A stretch of DNA of 9,329 nucleotides from an uncultured Clostridia bacterium (GCA_934149155.1 CAKPDZ010000052.1:1-9329); one strand, 5' to 3'; positions 1-6,392 are shown, counted from the first letter of the stretch. Notes: generated by a model not told the origin, from the letters alone. A program made the numbers and translations.

Positions 1-897
1 TGGCATTGTTTCATCATAGTTTGTGAAACATACAAAATAAGTATCCATTTTCTTTGTTTCAAAATCTTCAAAATTCTTGTCAACAATTGCTCTTGTTATT
101 TCTCTAGCTCTATCTGGTCTAAAGTTAAAGAATATTACTGAATCATGTTCTTGTATTGTTGCAATTGGTGTTTCACCATTACATATTACAGTTGGTTCAA
201 CAAATTCATCAAATACTTCTTTTTGATAAGAATCTTCTATTGCTATTGTTGCAGATGTTGATTTATTTCCTTCTCCATTTACAAGTGCATCGTAACATTT
301 TTTAACTCTGTCCCATCTTTTATCTCTATCCATTGCATAGTATCTTCCAGATAAACTTGCTATTTTTCCAATACCTTTTTCTCTCATTTTTTCTTCTAAT
401 TGAGTAATATATCCTTCTGCTGATGCTGGTGGTGTATCTCTACCATCTAAAAAACAATGTACATATACATCTTCAAAATCTCTACGTTTTGCCATTTCTA
501 GCAATCCATATAAATGACGTATATGACTATGAACTCCACCATCTGATAAAAGTCCTAATATGTGTAATTTTGAATTATATTTTTTACAATTTTCTATTGC
601 TTCTATAAATTCTGGGATTGCAAAAAAATCTCCGTCTTCAATTGATTTTGTTATTTTAGTTAATTCTTGATATACAATTCTTCCTGCACCTATATTTGTG
701 TGTCCTACTTCTGAATTTCCCATTTGTCCATCTGGTAATCCAACTTTTAAACCACTTGTATAGATTTTGGTTGTTTGATATTTTTTCATTAGTTTGTCTA
801 TATTAGGTGTATTGGCTAATTTAACAGCATTTCCATCTTCTTTTTCGTTTATCCCAAATCCATCTAATATCATTAGCATTACTGGTTTCTTTTCCAT
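1..897 (-). CDS. gpmI: 2,3-bisphosphoglycerate-independent phosphoglycerate mutase, N-terminal 299 residues (3' end outside window)
   Basis: This enzyme interconverts 3- and 2-phosphoglycerate in cytoplasmic glycolysis using two Mn ions and a phosphoserine intermediate. I translated it by hand from the ATG at 897. Residues fall on the known Bacillus numbering: metal ligand D12 in LDGFG, catalytic S62 in MGNSEVGH, H123, DGRDTPP at 151-157, R185 and R191 in GRYYAMDRDKRWDR, and R261/R264 in FNFRPDRAREI. The family is about 510 residues long, so roughly 210 residues, including most of the rest of the phosphatase domain, lie beyond base 1. A purine-rich site (AGAAAGGG, 906-913) sits 8 bases before the ATG. 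The gene follows tpiA by 38 bp with no visible promoter or terminator, so it is the last gene of the glycolytic operon seen here. No frame break is visible. Confidence 0.97.
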   Translation of the reverse strand, partial: MEKKPVMLMILDGFGINEKEDGNAVKLANTPNIDKLMKKYQTTKIYTSGLKVGLPDGQMGNSEVGHTNIGAGRIVYQELTKITKSIEDGDFFAIPEFIEAIENCKKYNSKLHILGLLSDGGVHSHIRHLYGLLEMAKRRDFEDVYVHCFLDGRDTPPASAEGYITQLEEKMREKGIGKIASLSGRYYAMDRDKRWDRVKKCYDALVNGEGNKSTSATIAIEDSYQKEVFDEFVEPTVICNGETPIATIQEHDSVIFFNFRPDRAREITRAIVDKNFEDFETKKMDTYFVCFTNYDETMP

Positions 898-935
898 ATT
901 TCCATCCCTTTCTGCTTTTAGAAGTGTTATTTAAA

Positions 936-1688
936 TTATTCATCAAACTTAACTATTTTTGAGAACTCTTCTGCCTTTAAACTTGCTCCTCCTACAAGCC
1001 CTCCATCAATATCTGACATTTCAAATAATTCTTTTGCATTTGATGATTTTACGCTTCCTCCGTATTGTATTATAACTCCTTCAGCTTCATTTTGTCCATA
1101 TATTTCTGCTAATTTTTTTCTTATTTGCATAATTGTGTTATTTGCATCTTCTTTTGTAGCTGTTTTTCCTGTTCCTATTGCCCAGATTGGTTCATATGCT
1201 ACTATGATTTCTTCTAAAGCTTCTGATGCAATTCCTTCAAATGCTTTTGCTATTTGATTTGTTACAATTTTTTCTGTTTCTCCAGCTTCTCTTTGTTCTA
1301 ATGTTTCTCCAACACATACAATTGGTTTTAAACCATGTGCTAATGCTGATTTTATCTTTTTATTTACTGTTTCATCTGTTTCAGCAAAATATTGTCTTCT
1401 TTCAGAATGTCCTATTATTACATATTCTACTCCTATTGATTTTAACATTTGTGCTGAAACTTCTCCTGTATATGCACCTTTTTCTTCCCAATGCATATTT
1501 TGTGCTCCTATCTTAATATTTGTATCTTGTACATGTAATAAAGAATAAAACAAATCAGTATATGGCACACATAATATAACTTCATTTTTAGTGTCTTTAA
1601 CAAGTGGTGTTAATTCTTGTATAAAATCTATTGCTTCATTTGGAAGCATATTCATTTTCCAGTTTCCTGCTATTACTTTTCTTCTCAT
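936..1688 (-). CDS. tpiA: Triosephosphate isomerase
   Basis: The enzyme interconverts dihydroxyacetone phosphate and glyceraldehyde 3-phosphate as a cytoplasmic TIM-barrel dimer. The 250 residues match the usual full length. Active-site residues are all present: N9 and K11 in AGNWKMN, H94 in IIGHSERRQYF, and E166 in VAYEPIWAIGTGKTAT. The mobile loop follows E166, and the phosphate-binding glycines are in QYGGSVKSSN (about 208-217) and DGGLVGGASL (about 228-237). The start at 1688 has a strong GGGAGGT site 7 bases upstream. That site overlaps the stop codon of the preceding Nudix gene, and only 5 bases separate the two genes, which points to translational coupling. The gene sits between the Nudix gene and gpmI in the glycolytic operon. 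Nothing looks degraded. Confidence 0.98.
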   Translation of the reverse strand: MRRKVIAGNWKMNMLPNEAIDFIQELTPLVKDTKNEVILCVPYTDLFYSLLHVQDTNIKIGAQNMHWEEKGAYTGEVSAQMLKSIGVEYVIIGHSERRQYFAETDETVNKKIKSALAHGLKPIVCVGETLEQREAGETEKIVTNQIAKAFEGIASEALEEIIVAYEPIWAIGTGKTATKEDANNTIMQIRKKLAEIYGQNEAEGVIIQYGGSVKSSNAKELFEMSDIDGGLVGGASLKAEEFSKIVKFDE

Positions 1689-1693
1689 TGTTC

Positions 1694-2314
1694 TTACCTC
1701 CCTTTTGCTTGTTCATTAAAATTTCTCATTTTGATTTTTTCATCTAATATTGAGAAAATTCTTTCAGCCTCATCTGATTTTGGCATTAACATTTCTGGAT
1801 CATCACTTCTAACTCTTCGTTTAACTTCTTCATAATCCATAAAAAATAATTCTTCTACTTCAGAATCTTGCTTAGTATAACTTTCAAGAGAATTATCCAA
1901 AAAAGCCAAATAGAAATGCATAATATATCGTCCTTGTCTTCCATAATCAGTTAAATTAATTTTGTTTTCTGCAAACTTCTGCATGTTATTATATAAATAC
2001 TCTGAATCTGTTAATCCTATTTCTTCTCTTGCTTCTCTTAGCATTGCTTGTGTAGCTGTTTCGTCTGGATCAACATGTGCAGAAACACTTACATCTATCT
2101 TATTAGGATTATTCTGCTTATTTCTGCTTCTCCTTTGCATTAAAACTTGATTAGTCTTTGGATTTATTATCCAAAGTTGAACTCCCTCAAGTAATAAGCC
2201 TCTATTGATTCCTTCTTCTCTATTAACTATTCCTATTGGCTCATTTTTTTCATTATAAAACGTTAAACTTTCTTCTTGATTTTCTCTTGATATTTTATAT
2301 TTTTCTAATCCCAT
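1694..2314 (-). CDS. Nudix hydrolase related to the isopentenyl-diphosphate-isomerase-like branch, substrate unknown
   Basis: Nudix enzymes cleave nucleoside diphosphates linked to another moiety, or related pyrophosphates, with a Mg-binding Nudix box. Here the box spans residues 79-101: AHVDPDE, seven residues, then REAREEIGL. The metal-binding acidic residues E94, E97 and E98 and the early E85 are present. The usual leading glycine is A79, and A95 stands where an aliphatic residue is normal. The preceding segment, a QRRS motif and a long N-terminal strand region, resembles IPP-isomerase-like Nudix proteins. The catalytic Cys of true type I IDI (CGHP in E. coli) is Ser78 here, so isomerase activity is unlikely. 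I chose the ATG at 2314 because AAAGGATGT lies 6 bases upstream; a longer frame from 2350 would add 12 residues inside the end of pgk without a site of its own. The gene is tightly packed between pgk (13 bp) and tpiA (5 bp). Confidence 0.88.
   Translation of the reverse strand: MGLEKYKISRENQEESLTFYNEKNEPIGIVNREEGINRGLLLEGVQLWIINPKTNQVLMQRRSRNKQNNPNKIDVSVSAHVDPDETATQAMLREAREEIGLTDSEYLYNNMQKFAENKINLTDYGRQGRYIMHFYLAFLDNSLESYTKQDSEVEELFFMDYEEVKRRVRSDDPEMLMPKSDEAERIFSILDEKIKMRNFNEQAKGR
1696..1702 (-). promoter_or_regulatory. Ribosome binding site of tpiA, overlapping the Nudix stop codon
   Basis: The sequence GGGAGGT on the minus strand lies 7 bases before the tpiA ATG. The T and following AA form the TAA stop of the upstream Nudix gene. 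Ribosomes ending the Nudix frame therefore finish on the tpiA initiation site. This arrangement usually couples translation of the two genes. Confidence 0.85.
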
Positions 2315-2320
2315 TTTTCT

Positions 2321-2329
2321 ACATCCTTT
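2321..2329 (-). promoter_or_regulatory. Ribosome binding site that fixes the Nudix start at 2314
   Basis: AAAGGATGT on the minus strand lies 6 bases before the ATG at 2314. It overlaps the pgk stop codon (2328-2330). This favours the internal ATG over the upstream in-frame ATG at 2350, which would lie within pgk. Confidence 0.7.
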
Positions 2330-3512
2330 ATTTATCTTGTAAGCATTCAATTCCTGGTAATTTTTTACCTTCTAAGAATTCAAGTGAAGCTCCTCCACCT
2401 GTTGAAATATGTGTCATTTTATCAGCTAATCCAGCTTTTTCTACTGCTGCAGCTGAATCTCCACCACCAATTATTGTTGTTGCATCTAATTCTGCTAACG
2501 CATGTGCAATTGCATTTGTTCCGATTGCAAATTGGTCAAATTCAAATAATCCTAAAGGTCCATTCCATACAACTGTTTTTGCTGTTTTTAATTCATTCTT
2601 GAACATTTCTATTGTTTTTTCTCCAATATCAAATCCTTCCCATCCTTCTGGAATATCTGTCCAAGCTACTGTTTTGCTTTCTGTATCTGGTTTAAATTCT
2701 TTTCCTACTTTTGTATCAATTGGTAATAAGAATTTTACACCTTTTTCTTCTGCTTTTTTCATTAAGTTTAATGCTAATTCACATTTATCTGGTTCACATA
2801 GTGAATTTCCAACTTCATATCCTTGTGCCTTAAAGAATGTATATGCCATTCCTCCACCAATCATTAATGTATCTACTTTTTCTAATAAACTATCTATAAC
2901 ACCTATTTTGTCAGAAACTTTTGCTCCTCCTAATATTGCTACAAATGGTCTTTCTGGATTATTTAAAGCATCTCCTAAGAATTTTAATTCTTTTTCTATT
3001 AAAAATCCTGATACAGATGGTAAATAATGTGATACACCTTCTGTTGAAGCATGTGCTCTATGTGCTGTTCCAAATGCATCATTAACAAATATTTCTGCCA
3101 TACTTGCTAATTCTTTAGCAAATTCCGGATTATTATCTGTTTCTTCTCTATGGAATCTTACATTTTCAAGTAACATTACTTGTCCTTCTTGTAAGTTTTC
3201 AGCTAATGACTTTGCACTTTCTCCAATAACATCTTTTGCCATTAGTACTTCTTGACCTAATTGTTTTGATAATTCTTTTGCAACTGGTGCTAAAGAAAAT
3301 TCTGGTTTAACTTCTCCCTTTGGTCTTCCTAAGTGAGATGCTAAGATTATTTTACAATTTTGTTCTATCAAATATTTTATAGTTGGTAATGCTGCAACTA
3401 TTCTTCTATTATCTGTAATATTTTGATTTTCGTCCATTGGTACATTAAAATCACATCTTACAAATACTTTTTTTCCTTTTAAATCTATATCTCTTACTGT
3501 TTTTTTACTCAT
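2328..3512 (-). CDS. pgk: Phosphoglycerate kinase
   Basis: The enzyme transfers phosphate from 1,3-bisphosphoglycerate to ADP in the first ATP-yielding step of glycolysis. From the ATG at 3512 it is 394 residues, the normal bacterial length. The N-terminal substrate domain shows VFVRCDFNVPMD, DNRRIVAALPTIKYL, ASHLGRPKGE, LLENVRFHREE and NDAFGTAHRAHAST. The C-terminal nucleotide domain shows AILGGAKVSDKI, MIGGGMAYTFF, NGPLGLFE, TIIGGGDSAAAVEK and the glycine-rich STGGGASLEFLEGKKLPGI near the end. The frame is open 10 codons further upstream, but GAGGAGG (3521-3527) sits 8 bases before the ATG at 3512 and decides the start. gapA lies 68 bp upstream across a hairpin, and the Nudix gene begins 13 bp downstream. 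Confidence 0.98.
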   Translation of the reverse strand: MSKKTVRDIDLKGKKVFVRCDFNVPMDENQNITDNRRIVAALPTIKYLIEQNCKIILASHLGRPKGEVKPEFSLAPVAKELSKQLGQEVLMAKDVIGESAKSLAENLQEGQVMLLENVRFHREETDNNPEFAKELASMAEIFVNDAFGTAHRAHASTEGVSHYLPSVSGFLIEKELKFLGDALNNPERPFVAILGGAKVSDKIGVIDSLLEKVDTLMIGGGMAYTFFKAQGYEVGNSLCEPDKCELALNLMKKAEEKGVKFLLPIDTKVGKEFKPDTESKTVAWTDIPEGWEGFDIGEKTIEMFKNELKTAKTVVWNGPLGLFEFDQFAIGTNAIAHALAELDATTIIGGGDSAAAVEKAGLADKMTHISTGGGASLEFLEGKKLPGIECLQDK

Positions 3513-3520
3513 TACAAATT

Positions 3521-3527
3521 CCTCCTC
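3521..3527 (-). promoter_or_regulatory. Ribosome binding site that fixes the pgk start at 3512
   Basis: GAGGAGG on the minus strand is 8 bases before the ATG encoding MSKKTV. The upstream in-frame ATG at 3542 would precede this site and lies directly behind the intergenic hairpin, so it is unlikely to be used. Confidence 0.85.
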
Positions 3528-3545
3528 GTATTTTAAAAGCATTAA

Positions 3546-3574
3546 AAGGCCAGAGGCTAGAAGCCCCTAACCTT
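3546..3574 (-). terminator. Intergenic hairpin between gapA and pgk, likely partial terminator or RNA processing/stability element
   Basis: On the minus strand two 13-base arms (3562-3574 and 3546-3558) pair completely around a 3-base loop, with three G-U pairs and a GC-rich core (GGGGCU with AGCCUC). The last two bases of the stem and the next two make UUUU, followed by AAU. The U-run is short, so full termination is doubtful and pgk continues downstream. I infer either partial termination or a 3' stabiliser or processing site that keeps gapA message above pgk. The hairpin begins only 6 bases after the gapA stop codon and ends 18 bases before the pgk ribosome binding site. Confidence 0.65.
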
Positions 3575-3580
3575 GAAATT

Positions 3581-4591
3581 TTATTGATGATCAACTGATG
3601 CCATATAGCATGCTAAGTCGATTAATTTGTTTGAATATCCCCATTCGTTGTCATACCAAGCTACTAATTTAACAAATGTATCTGTTAACATTATTCCTGC
3701 TGTTGCATCAAATATTGATGTATGCATATCTGAAACAAAGTCTGATGAAACTACAGCTTCATCTGTATATTCCATTATTCCTTTCATTTCATTTTCTGTA
3801 GCTCTTTTTACAGCTGCACAAATTCCTTCATATGTTGTTGGTCTTTCTAGGTTAACTGTTAAATCAACAACTGAAACATCAACTGTTGGTACTCTGAATG
3901 ACATACCTGTTAATTTTCCATTTAATGATGGAATAACTTTTCCTACTGCTTTTGCAGCTCCTGTTGATGATGGTATGATGTTAGCTGCTGCTGCACGTCC
4001 ACCTCTCCAGTCTTTTTTAGATGCTCCGTCAACTGTTTTTTGTGTTGCTGTTGTTGCATGAACTGTTGTCATAAGTCCTTCTTTAATTCCAAAATTATCA
4101 TTTATTACTTTTGCAAGTGGTGCTAAACAGTTTGTTGTGCATGATGCATTTGATACAATATTCATATCTGATGTATATGTTGTGTTATTTACACCCATTA
4201 CAAACATTGGTGCATCTTTTGATGGTGCACTTATTAAAACTTTCTTAGTTCCTGCATCTAAGTGTGCTTGTGCTTTTTCCATTGTTGTGAATACTCCAGA
4301 ACATTCTAGAACATATTCTACTCCTAATTCTCCCCAAGGAATGTTCTTTGGGTCCATTTCATTATATACTTTTATTGTTCTTCCATTTACTACTAAATTT
4401 CCATCTTTTTCTTCTACTGTTCCGTTGAATCTTCCATGTACAGTATCAAATTTTGTCATATATGCCATGTAGTCTGCTGCTACAAATGGGTCATTAACTG
4501 CTACAACCTCTACCTCCTCTTTTCCTAATGCTGCTTGGAATGCTAATTTTCCAATTCTTCCGAATCCATTAATTCCTACTTTTACTGACAT
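3581..4591 (-). CDS. gapA: Glyceraldehyde-3-phosphate dehydrogenase, type I
   Basis: The enzyme oxidises and phosphorylates glyceraldehyde 3-phosphate to 1,3-bisphosphoglycerate as a cytoplasmic tetramer. It has 336 residues, the usual length. The Rossmann fold starts with VGINGFGRIGKLAF, and D34 in AVNDPF is the acidic residue typical of NAD preference. Catalytic C151 lies in SNASCTTNCLAPLAK and the partner H178 in TTVHATTATQ. KKDWRGGRAAAANIIPSSTGAAKAV (split at about 192-216) and WYDNEWGYS (312-320) are the expected phosphate and substrate-binding segments. The start has AAGGAGGAA (4598-4606) 6 bases upstream. A sigma-A promoter lies at 4676-4704, giving a leader of roughly 75 bases. It is the first gene of the glycolytic operon; no cggR regulator gene precedes it in this window. 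Confidence 0.98.
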   Translation of the reverse strand: MSVKVGINGFGRIGKLAFQAALGKEEVEVVAVNDPFVAADYMAYMTKFDTVHGRFNGTVEEKDGNLVVNGRTIKVYNEMDPKNIPWGELGVEYVLECSGVFTTMEKAQAHLDAGTKKVLISAPSKDAPMFVMGVNNTTYTSDMNIVSNASCTTNCLAPLAKVINDNFGIKEGLMTTVHATTATQKTVDGASKKDWRGGRAAAANIIPSSTGAAKAVGKVIPSLNGKLTGMSFRVPTVDVSVVDLTVNLERPTTYEGICAAVKRATENEMKGIMEYTDEAVVSSDFVSDMHTSIFDATAGIMLTDTFVKLVAWYDNEWGYSNKLIDLACYMASVDHQ

Positions 4592-4675
4592 AAAAATTTC
4601 CTCCTTTTTTAGATGTTAGTTCTTTATTTCCTTTTCTAACCTCTAATTCTATTTTTACCCTCTTCAGGCAAGTTT

Positions 4676-4704
4676 ATTCTATAACAAAATTCTTTACATT
4701 TCAA
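4676..4704 (-). promoter_or_regulatory. Sigma-A type promoter of the gapA operon
   Basis: The minus strand carries TTGAAA (4699-4704), a 17-base spacer and TAGAAT (4676-4681). Both boxes are five-of-six matches to consensus at ideal spacing. Transcription should begin near 4669, giving a purine-rich leader of about 75 bases before the gapA ATG. An inverted repeat overlaps the -35 box. Confidence 0.75.
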
Positions 4705-4718
4705 GTAGTATTTGAAAT
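4698..4718. repeat. Inverted repeat over the gapA -35 box, possible operator
   Basis: ATTTCAA, a 7-base spacer and TTGAAAT form a perfect 7-base-arm dyad. One arm contains the -35 hexamer of the gapA promoter. It lies immediately after the stop codon of the upstream gene, so it could instead be a weak 3' hairpin, but no U-run follows it. A repressor or activator site is an inference only. Confidence 0.4.
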
Positions 4719-4719
4719 T

Positions 4720-5154
4720 TTATAAGTATTTTTTTAAAGTTTCCACACTGTCTTCTTGCATAACAACAAAATCATTTAAAATATTTTTCACTTCAGTATC
4801 AACACTTGGGTTATTATTAAGTAATCTTCGTCCTTCTATAATTCCCATATTAGTGCCTTGCATCAATAATTCTGAAATTTTAGAATTGCTTTGGTCGTTC
4901 ATTGTTTTCATGTTTATTCCATACCATGTCATCATCTTTTCCATTTTATTTGTTTCATGTGGTTCTTTACTAGCATATTGAGAATATATGTTATCTATCC
5001 TTTCGGCTATTTTCTTATACTTTCCATATTCTACATCTAGAACCTTTTTAAATCTTTCATCTCCAACTTTATCTGAAACAAAATGAATTGCATCCATTCC
5101 CATTGTTGTCCCTTTATTAACCTCGTCTAATACTTTTACGTTAATATCTTCCAT
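4720..5154 (-). CDS. Small helical protein, possibly ferritin-like four-helix fold; function unknown
   Basis: The 144-residue product has no signal peptide, no membrane segment and no cysteine. The pattern suggests four amphipathic helices at about 3-30, 33-60, 69-110 and 118-144, with a proline/histidine turn at 64-67 and an NNNPS turn at 113-117. Repeated methionines and phrases such as TTMGMDAI and QGTNMGIIEGRR resemble a protein family common in Clostridia that I recall only as uncharacterised and ferritin-like in outline. Glutamates such as E43, E107 and E134 could be metal ligands, but I see no clear EXXH pair, so metal binding is not supported. The ATG at 5154 is chosen because AAGGAGGTA (5161-5169) lies 6 bases upstream; the ATG at 5190 has no site. 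The gene is bounded upstream by a terminator and downstream by the gapA promoter, so it is probably a single-gene unit. Confidence 0.75.
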   Translation of the reverse strand: MEDINVKVLDEVNKGTTMGMDAIHFVSDKVGDERFKKVLDVEYGKYKKIAERIDNIYSQYASKEPHETNKMEKMMTWYGINMKTMNDQSNSKISELLMQGTNMGIIEGRRLLNNNPSVDTEVKNILNDFVVMQEDSVETLKKYL

Positions 5155-5167
5155 AAAAATTACCTCC

Positions 5168-5185
5168 TTGGAATATCTTTTCCAA
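5168..5185. repeat. Inverted repeat overlapping the ribosome binding site of the 144-residue gene
   Basis: TTGGAA, a 6-base spacer and TTCCAA form a perfect dyad just before the gene. Its inner edge overlaps two bases of the AAGGAGGTA site. It could be a protein-binding site or a small mRNA hairpin next to the start. The stem is only 6 bp, so its significance is uncertain. Confidence 0.3.
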
Positions 5186-5202
5186 TTCATACAATCTTAT
5201 GC

Positions 5203-5236
5203 AAAAAATAAGAAGGCAAGTAACTAGACTCACCTT
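5203..5236 (-). terminator. Intrinsic terminator of the S1-domain gene
   Basis: On the minus strand AAGGUGAGU (5228-5236) pairs with ACUUGCCUU (5213-5221) across a 6-base loop, with two G-U pairs. CUUA and six U residues follow (5203-5208). This is a standard Rho-independent terminator. It lies about 95 bases beyond the S1 stop codon and isolates the next gene downstream. Confidence 0.8.
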
Positions 5237-5301
5237 TATATTCTTTTCTTTTTAACAATAAAATCGTCAAATGTTGCAAGTATTGCTGGCAAGAATAACA
5301 T
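5236..5301 (-). CDS. Possible 21-residue hydrophobic small ORF or gene remnant
   Basis: An ATG at 5301 opens a short frame that begins MLFLPAILATF, continues DDFIV and ends with the basic tail KKKRI. That is the layout of a single short membrane helix with a positive C-terminus. The frame is open upstream to 5338. The TAA stop ends exactly on the first base of the terminator stem, which suits a real 3' end. Against it, no Shine-Dalgarno site precedes the ATG. It may be a leaky small membrane peptide translated after the S1 gene, or the tail of a decayed membrane-protein gene. Confidence 0.25.
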   Translation of the reverse strand: MLFLPAILATFDDFIVKKKRI

Positions 5302-5329
5302 TATCAATACAATAATATGTGAACTACTT

Positions 5330-6247
5330 TTAATGACTTATATATTCTTCATATCCATATTCTGAAGAAGTTCCTTCAAGTTCTTTAATAGATAATCCTA
5401 TTTTTTGTTTTTCTTTATCTATATTTATAATTTTAGCATTTACTATTTGGCCTAATTGTAATTCATCTTCTGGTTTTACAACTCTTCTTAATCCTGTTAT
5501 TTCTGAATTATGTACTAATCCTTCTAATCCATTTTCTATTTCTACAAATGCTCCAAATGGTACAAATTTTACCACTTTACAAGTCACTATGTCATTTATT
5601 TCGTATTTATTAGCCTTAGCGAACCAAGGATTTTCTCCTTTTAAGGGATATTCTAAACTAATTTTTCTTTCTTCTTTGTTAAAGTCTTTTATTTTTACTT
5701 CAATTTCGTCACCAATATTAAATTTGTTTTCTAATTTTTCAGCTCTATCCCATACTAGTTCTGATTTATGCGCTAATCCTGTCACTAGTCCTAAGTTAAC
5801 AAATATTCCATAGTCTGTAATTTTTATAATAGTTCCTTTATATGCCTTACCTATTTTTATATTGTTCCAAAATTCTTCAAGTTTTTTAACTCTTTCTATT
5901 TTTTGTCTCTTTATTTCTTCTGCATGTTTAATTCTTAATTCTTTTTCTTTTTTAATATCTTCTTCTTTTTTGTATTTTTTATAAGATAAAAGAACATTTC
6001 CTAATCCATCATTCCATTTTAATACATCTGCTGTTATTGCATCTCCTGGTTTGAATTCATCTTTTGGATTTTTATTTTCATCATCTGAATATTCTTTTCT
6101 TGGTATGATTCCGTCAGCTTTATATTTAAAGTCTACAAAGATTTCTCCTTTTCCTGAAATCTGTATTACTGTTCCTGTTATTCTTTTATCGAACTTTTTT
6201 GTATTTAATGATTCATTATATAGTTTTTCAAAATTTTCTTCTTCCAT
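5330..6247 (-). CDS. Protein with three S1 RNA-binding domains, ribosomal protein S1-like
   Basis: The 305-residue product carries three OB-fold S1 domains. They lie at about 22-92 (TGTVIQISGKGEIFVDF), 133-200 (YKGTIIKITDYGIFVNLG, then GLAHKSEL) and 216-290 (CKVVKFVPFGAFVEIENGLEGLVHNSEI). A charged, lysine- and glutamate-rich linker that may form a coiled coil runs from 93 to 128. Such proteins bind single-stranded RNA; in Firmicutes short S1-like proteins (RpsA homologues, YpfD) associate with ribosomes or mRNA, though a role in initiation is unproven. It is shorter than the six-domain E. coli S1, and the first domain is the most divergent. The start at 6247 has AGAAAGGA (6258-6265) 10 bases upstream. 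Its own promoter (6285-6313) and a downstream terminator suggest a single-gene unit. The acidic/aromatic C-terminus (SSEYGYEEYISH) is outside the domains. Confidence 0.88.
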   Translation of the reverse strand: MEEENFEKLYNESLNTKKFDKRITGTVIQISGKGEIFVDFKYKADGIIPRKEYSDDENKNPKDEFKPGDAITADVLKWNDGLGNVLLSYKKYKKEEDIKKEKELRIKHAEEIKRQKIERVKKLEEFWNNIKIGKAYKGTIIKITDYGIFVNLGLVTGLAHKSELVWDRAEKLENKFNIGDEIEVKIKDFNKEERKISLEYPLKGENPWFAKANKYEINDIVTCKVVKFVPFGAFVEIENGLEGLVHNSEITGLRRVVKPEDELQLGQIVNAKIINIDKEKQKIGLSIKELEGTSSEYGYEEYISH

Positions 6248-6284
6248 GTTATATGCATCCTTTCTTTTAACAATTTATGTCTGT

Positions 6285-6313
6285 ATAATAACATAGATTT
6301 TTATATTTAACAA
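6285..6313 (-). promoter_or_regulatory. Sigma-A type promoter of the S1-domain gene
   Basis: The minus strand has TTGTTA (6308-6313), a 17-base spacer and TATTAT (6285-6290), with TG one base before the -10 as in an extended -10 element. Transcription should start near 6278, about 31 bases before the ATG. A palindrome covers the -35. Confidence 0.7.
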
Positions 6314-6321
6314 GTTAAATA
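6304..6321. repeat. 18-bp palindrome over the -35 of the S1-gene promoter, possible operator
   Basis: TATTTAAC, two bases and GTTAAATA make a perfect dyad with 8-base arms. It fully contains the -35 hexamer TTGTTA. This is the geometry of a dimeric repressor site. The low complexity of the region lowers confidence. Confidence 0.45.
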
Positions 6322-6327
6322 ATTCAC

Positions 6328-6380
6328 AAAAATAATAATGACATAGTCTAAAATAAAAAATCTCTTATTTTTAGACTATG
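6328..6380 (-). terminator. Long-stem intrinsic terminator behind the 154-residue gene
   Basis: On the minus strand CATAGTCTAAAA pairs with TTTTAGACTATG over 12 bp (6369-6380 with 6342-6353); a bulged base and three more A-T pairs may extend it. A U-rich run (UUAUUAUUUUU) follows at about 6328-6338. It starts 12 bases after the upstream stop codon. The stem is AT-rich, so efficiency is uncertain. Confidence 0.65.
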
Positions 6381-6392
6381 CCATAAAAAGAA

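Noticed and set aside
423..608. Plus-strand 61-codon hydrophobic frame
   Set aside because: It lies antisense to conserved gpmI sequence; hydrophobicity comes from the reversed AT-rich codons.
1694..2314. Calling the Nudix gene isopentenyl-diphosphate isomerase (idi)
   Set aside because: The catalytic Cys position is Ser78 and the Nudix box lacks the first Gly, so only a general Nudix call is supported.
2236..3027. Plus-strand open frame of 263 codons
   Set aside because: It is antisense to pgk and the start of the Nudix gene, is rich in Pro/Ser/Asn from mirrored codons, and has no ribosome binding site or family motif. It is a shadow of strongly conserved minus-strand genes.
3627..4472. 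Plus-strand open frames opposite gapA
   Set aside because: They mirror gapA codons and have no initiation site or recognisable domain; gapA is unambiguous.
4592..4669. Riboswitch or leader peptide in the gapA leader
   Set aside because: The leader is short and purine-rich, holds only a weak GUUAG/CUAAC pairing, no ATG with a site, and no terminator-antiterminator pair.
5155..5190. Longer start at 5190 for the 144-residue protein
   Set aside because: No ribosome binding site precedes that ATG, and the added residues would be encoded across the strong AAGGAGGTA site used by the ATG at 5154.
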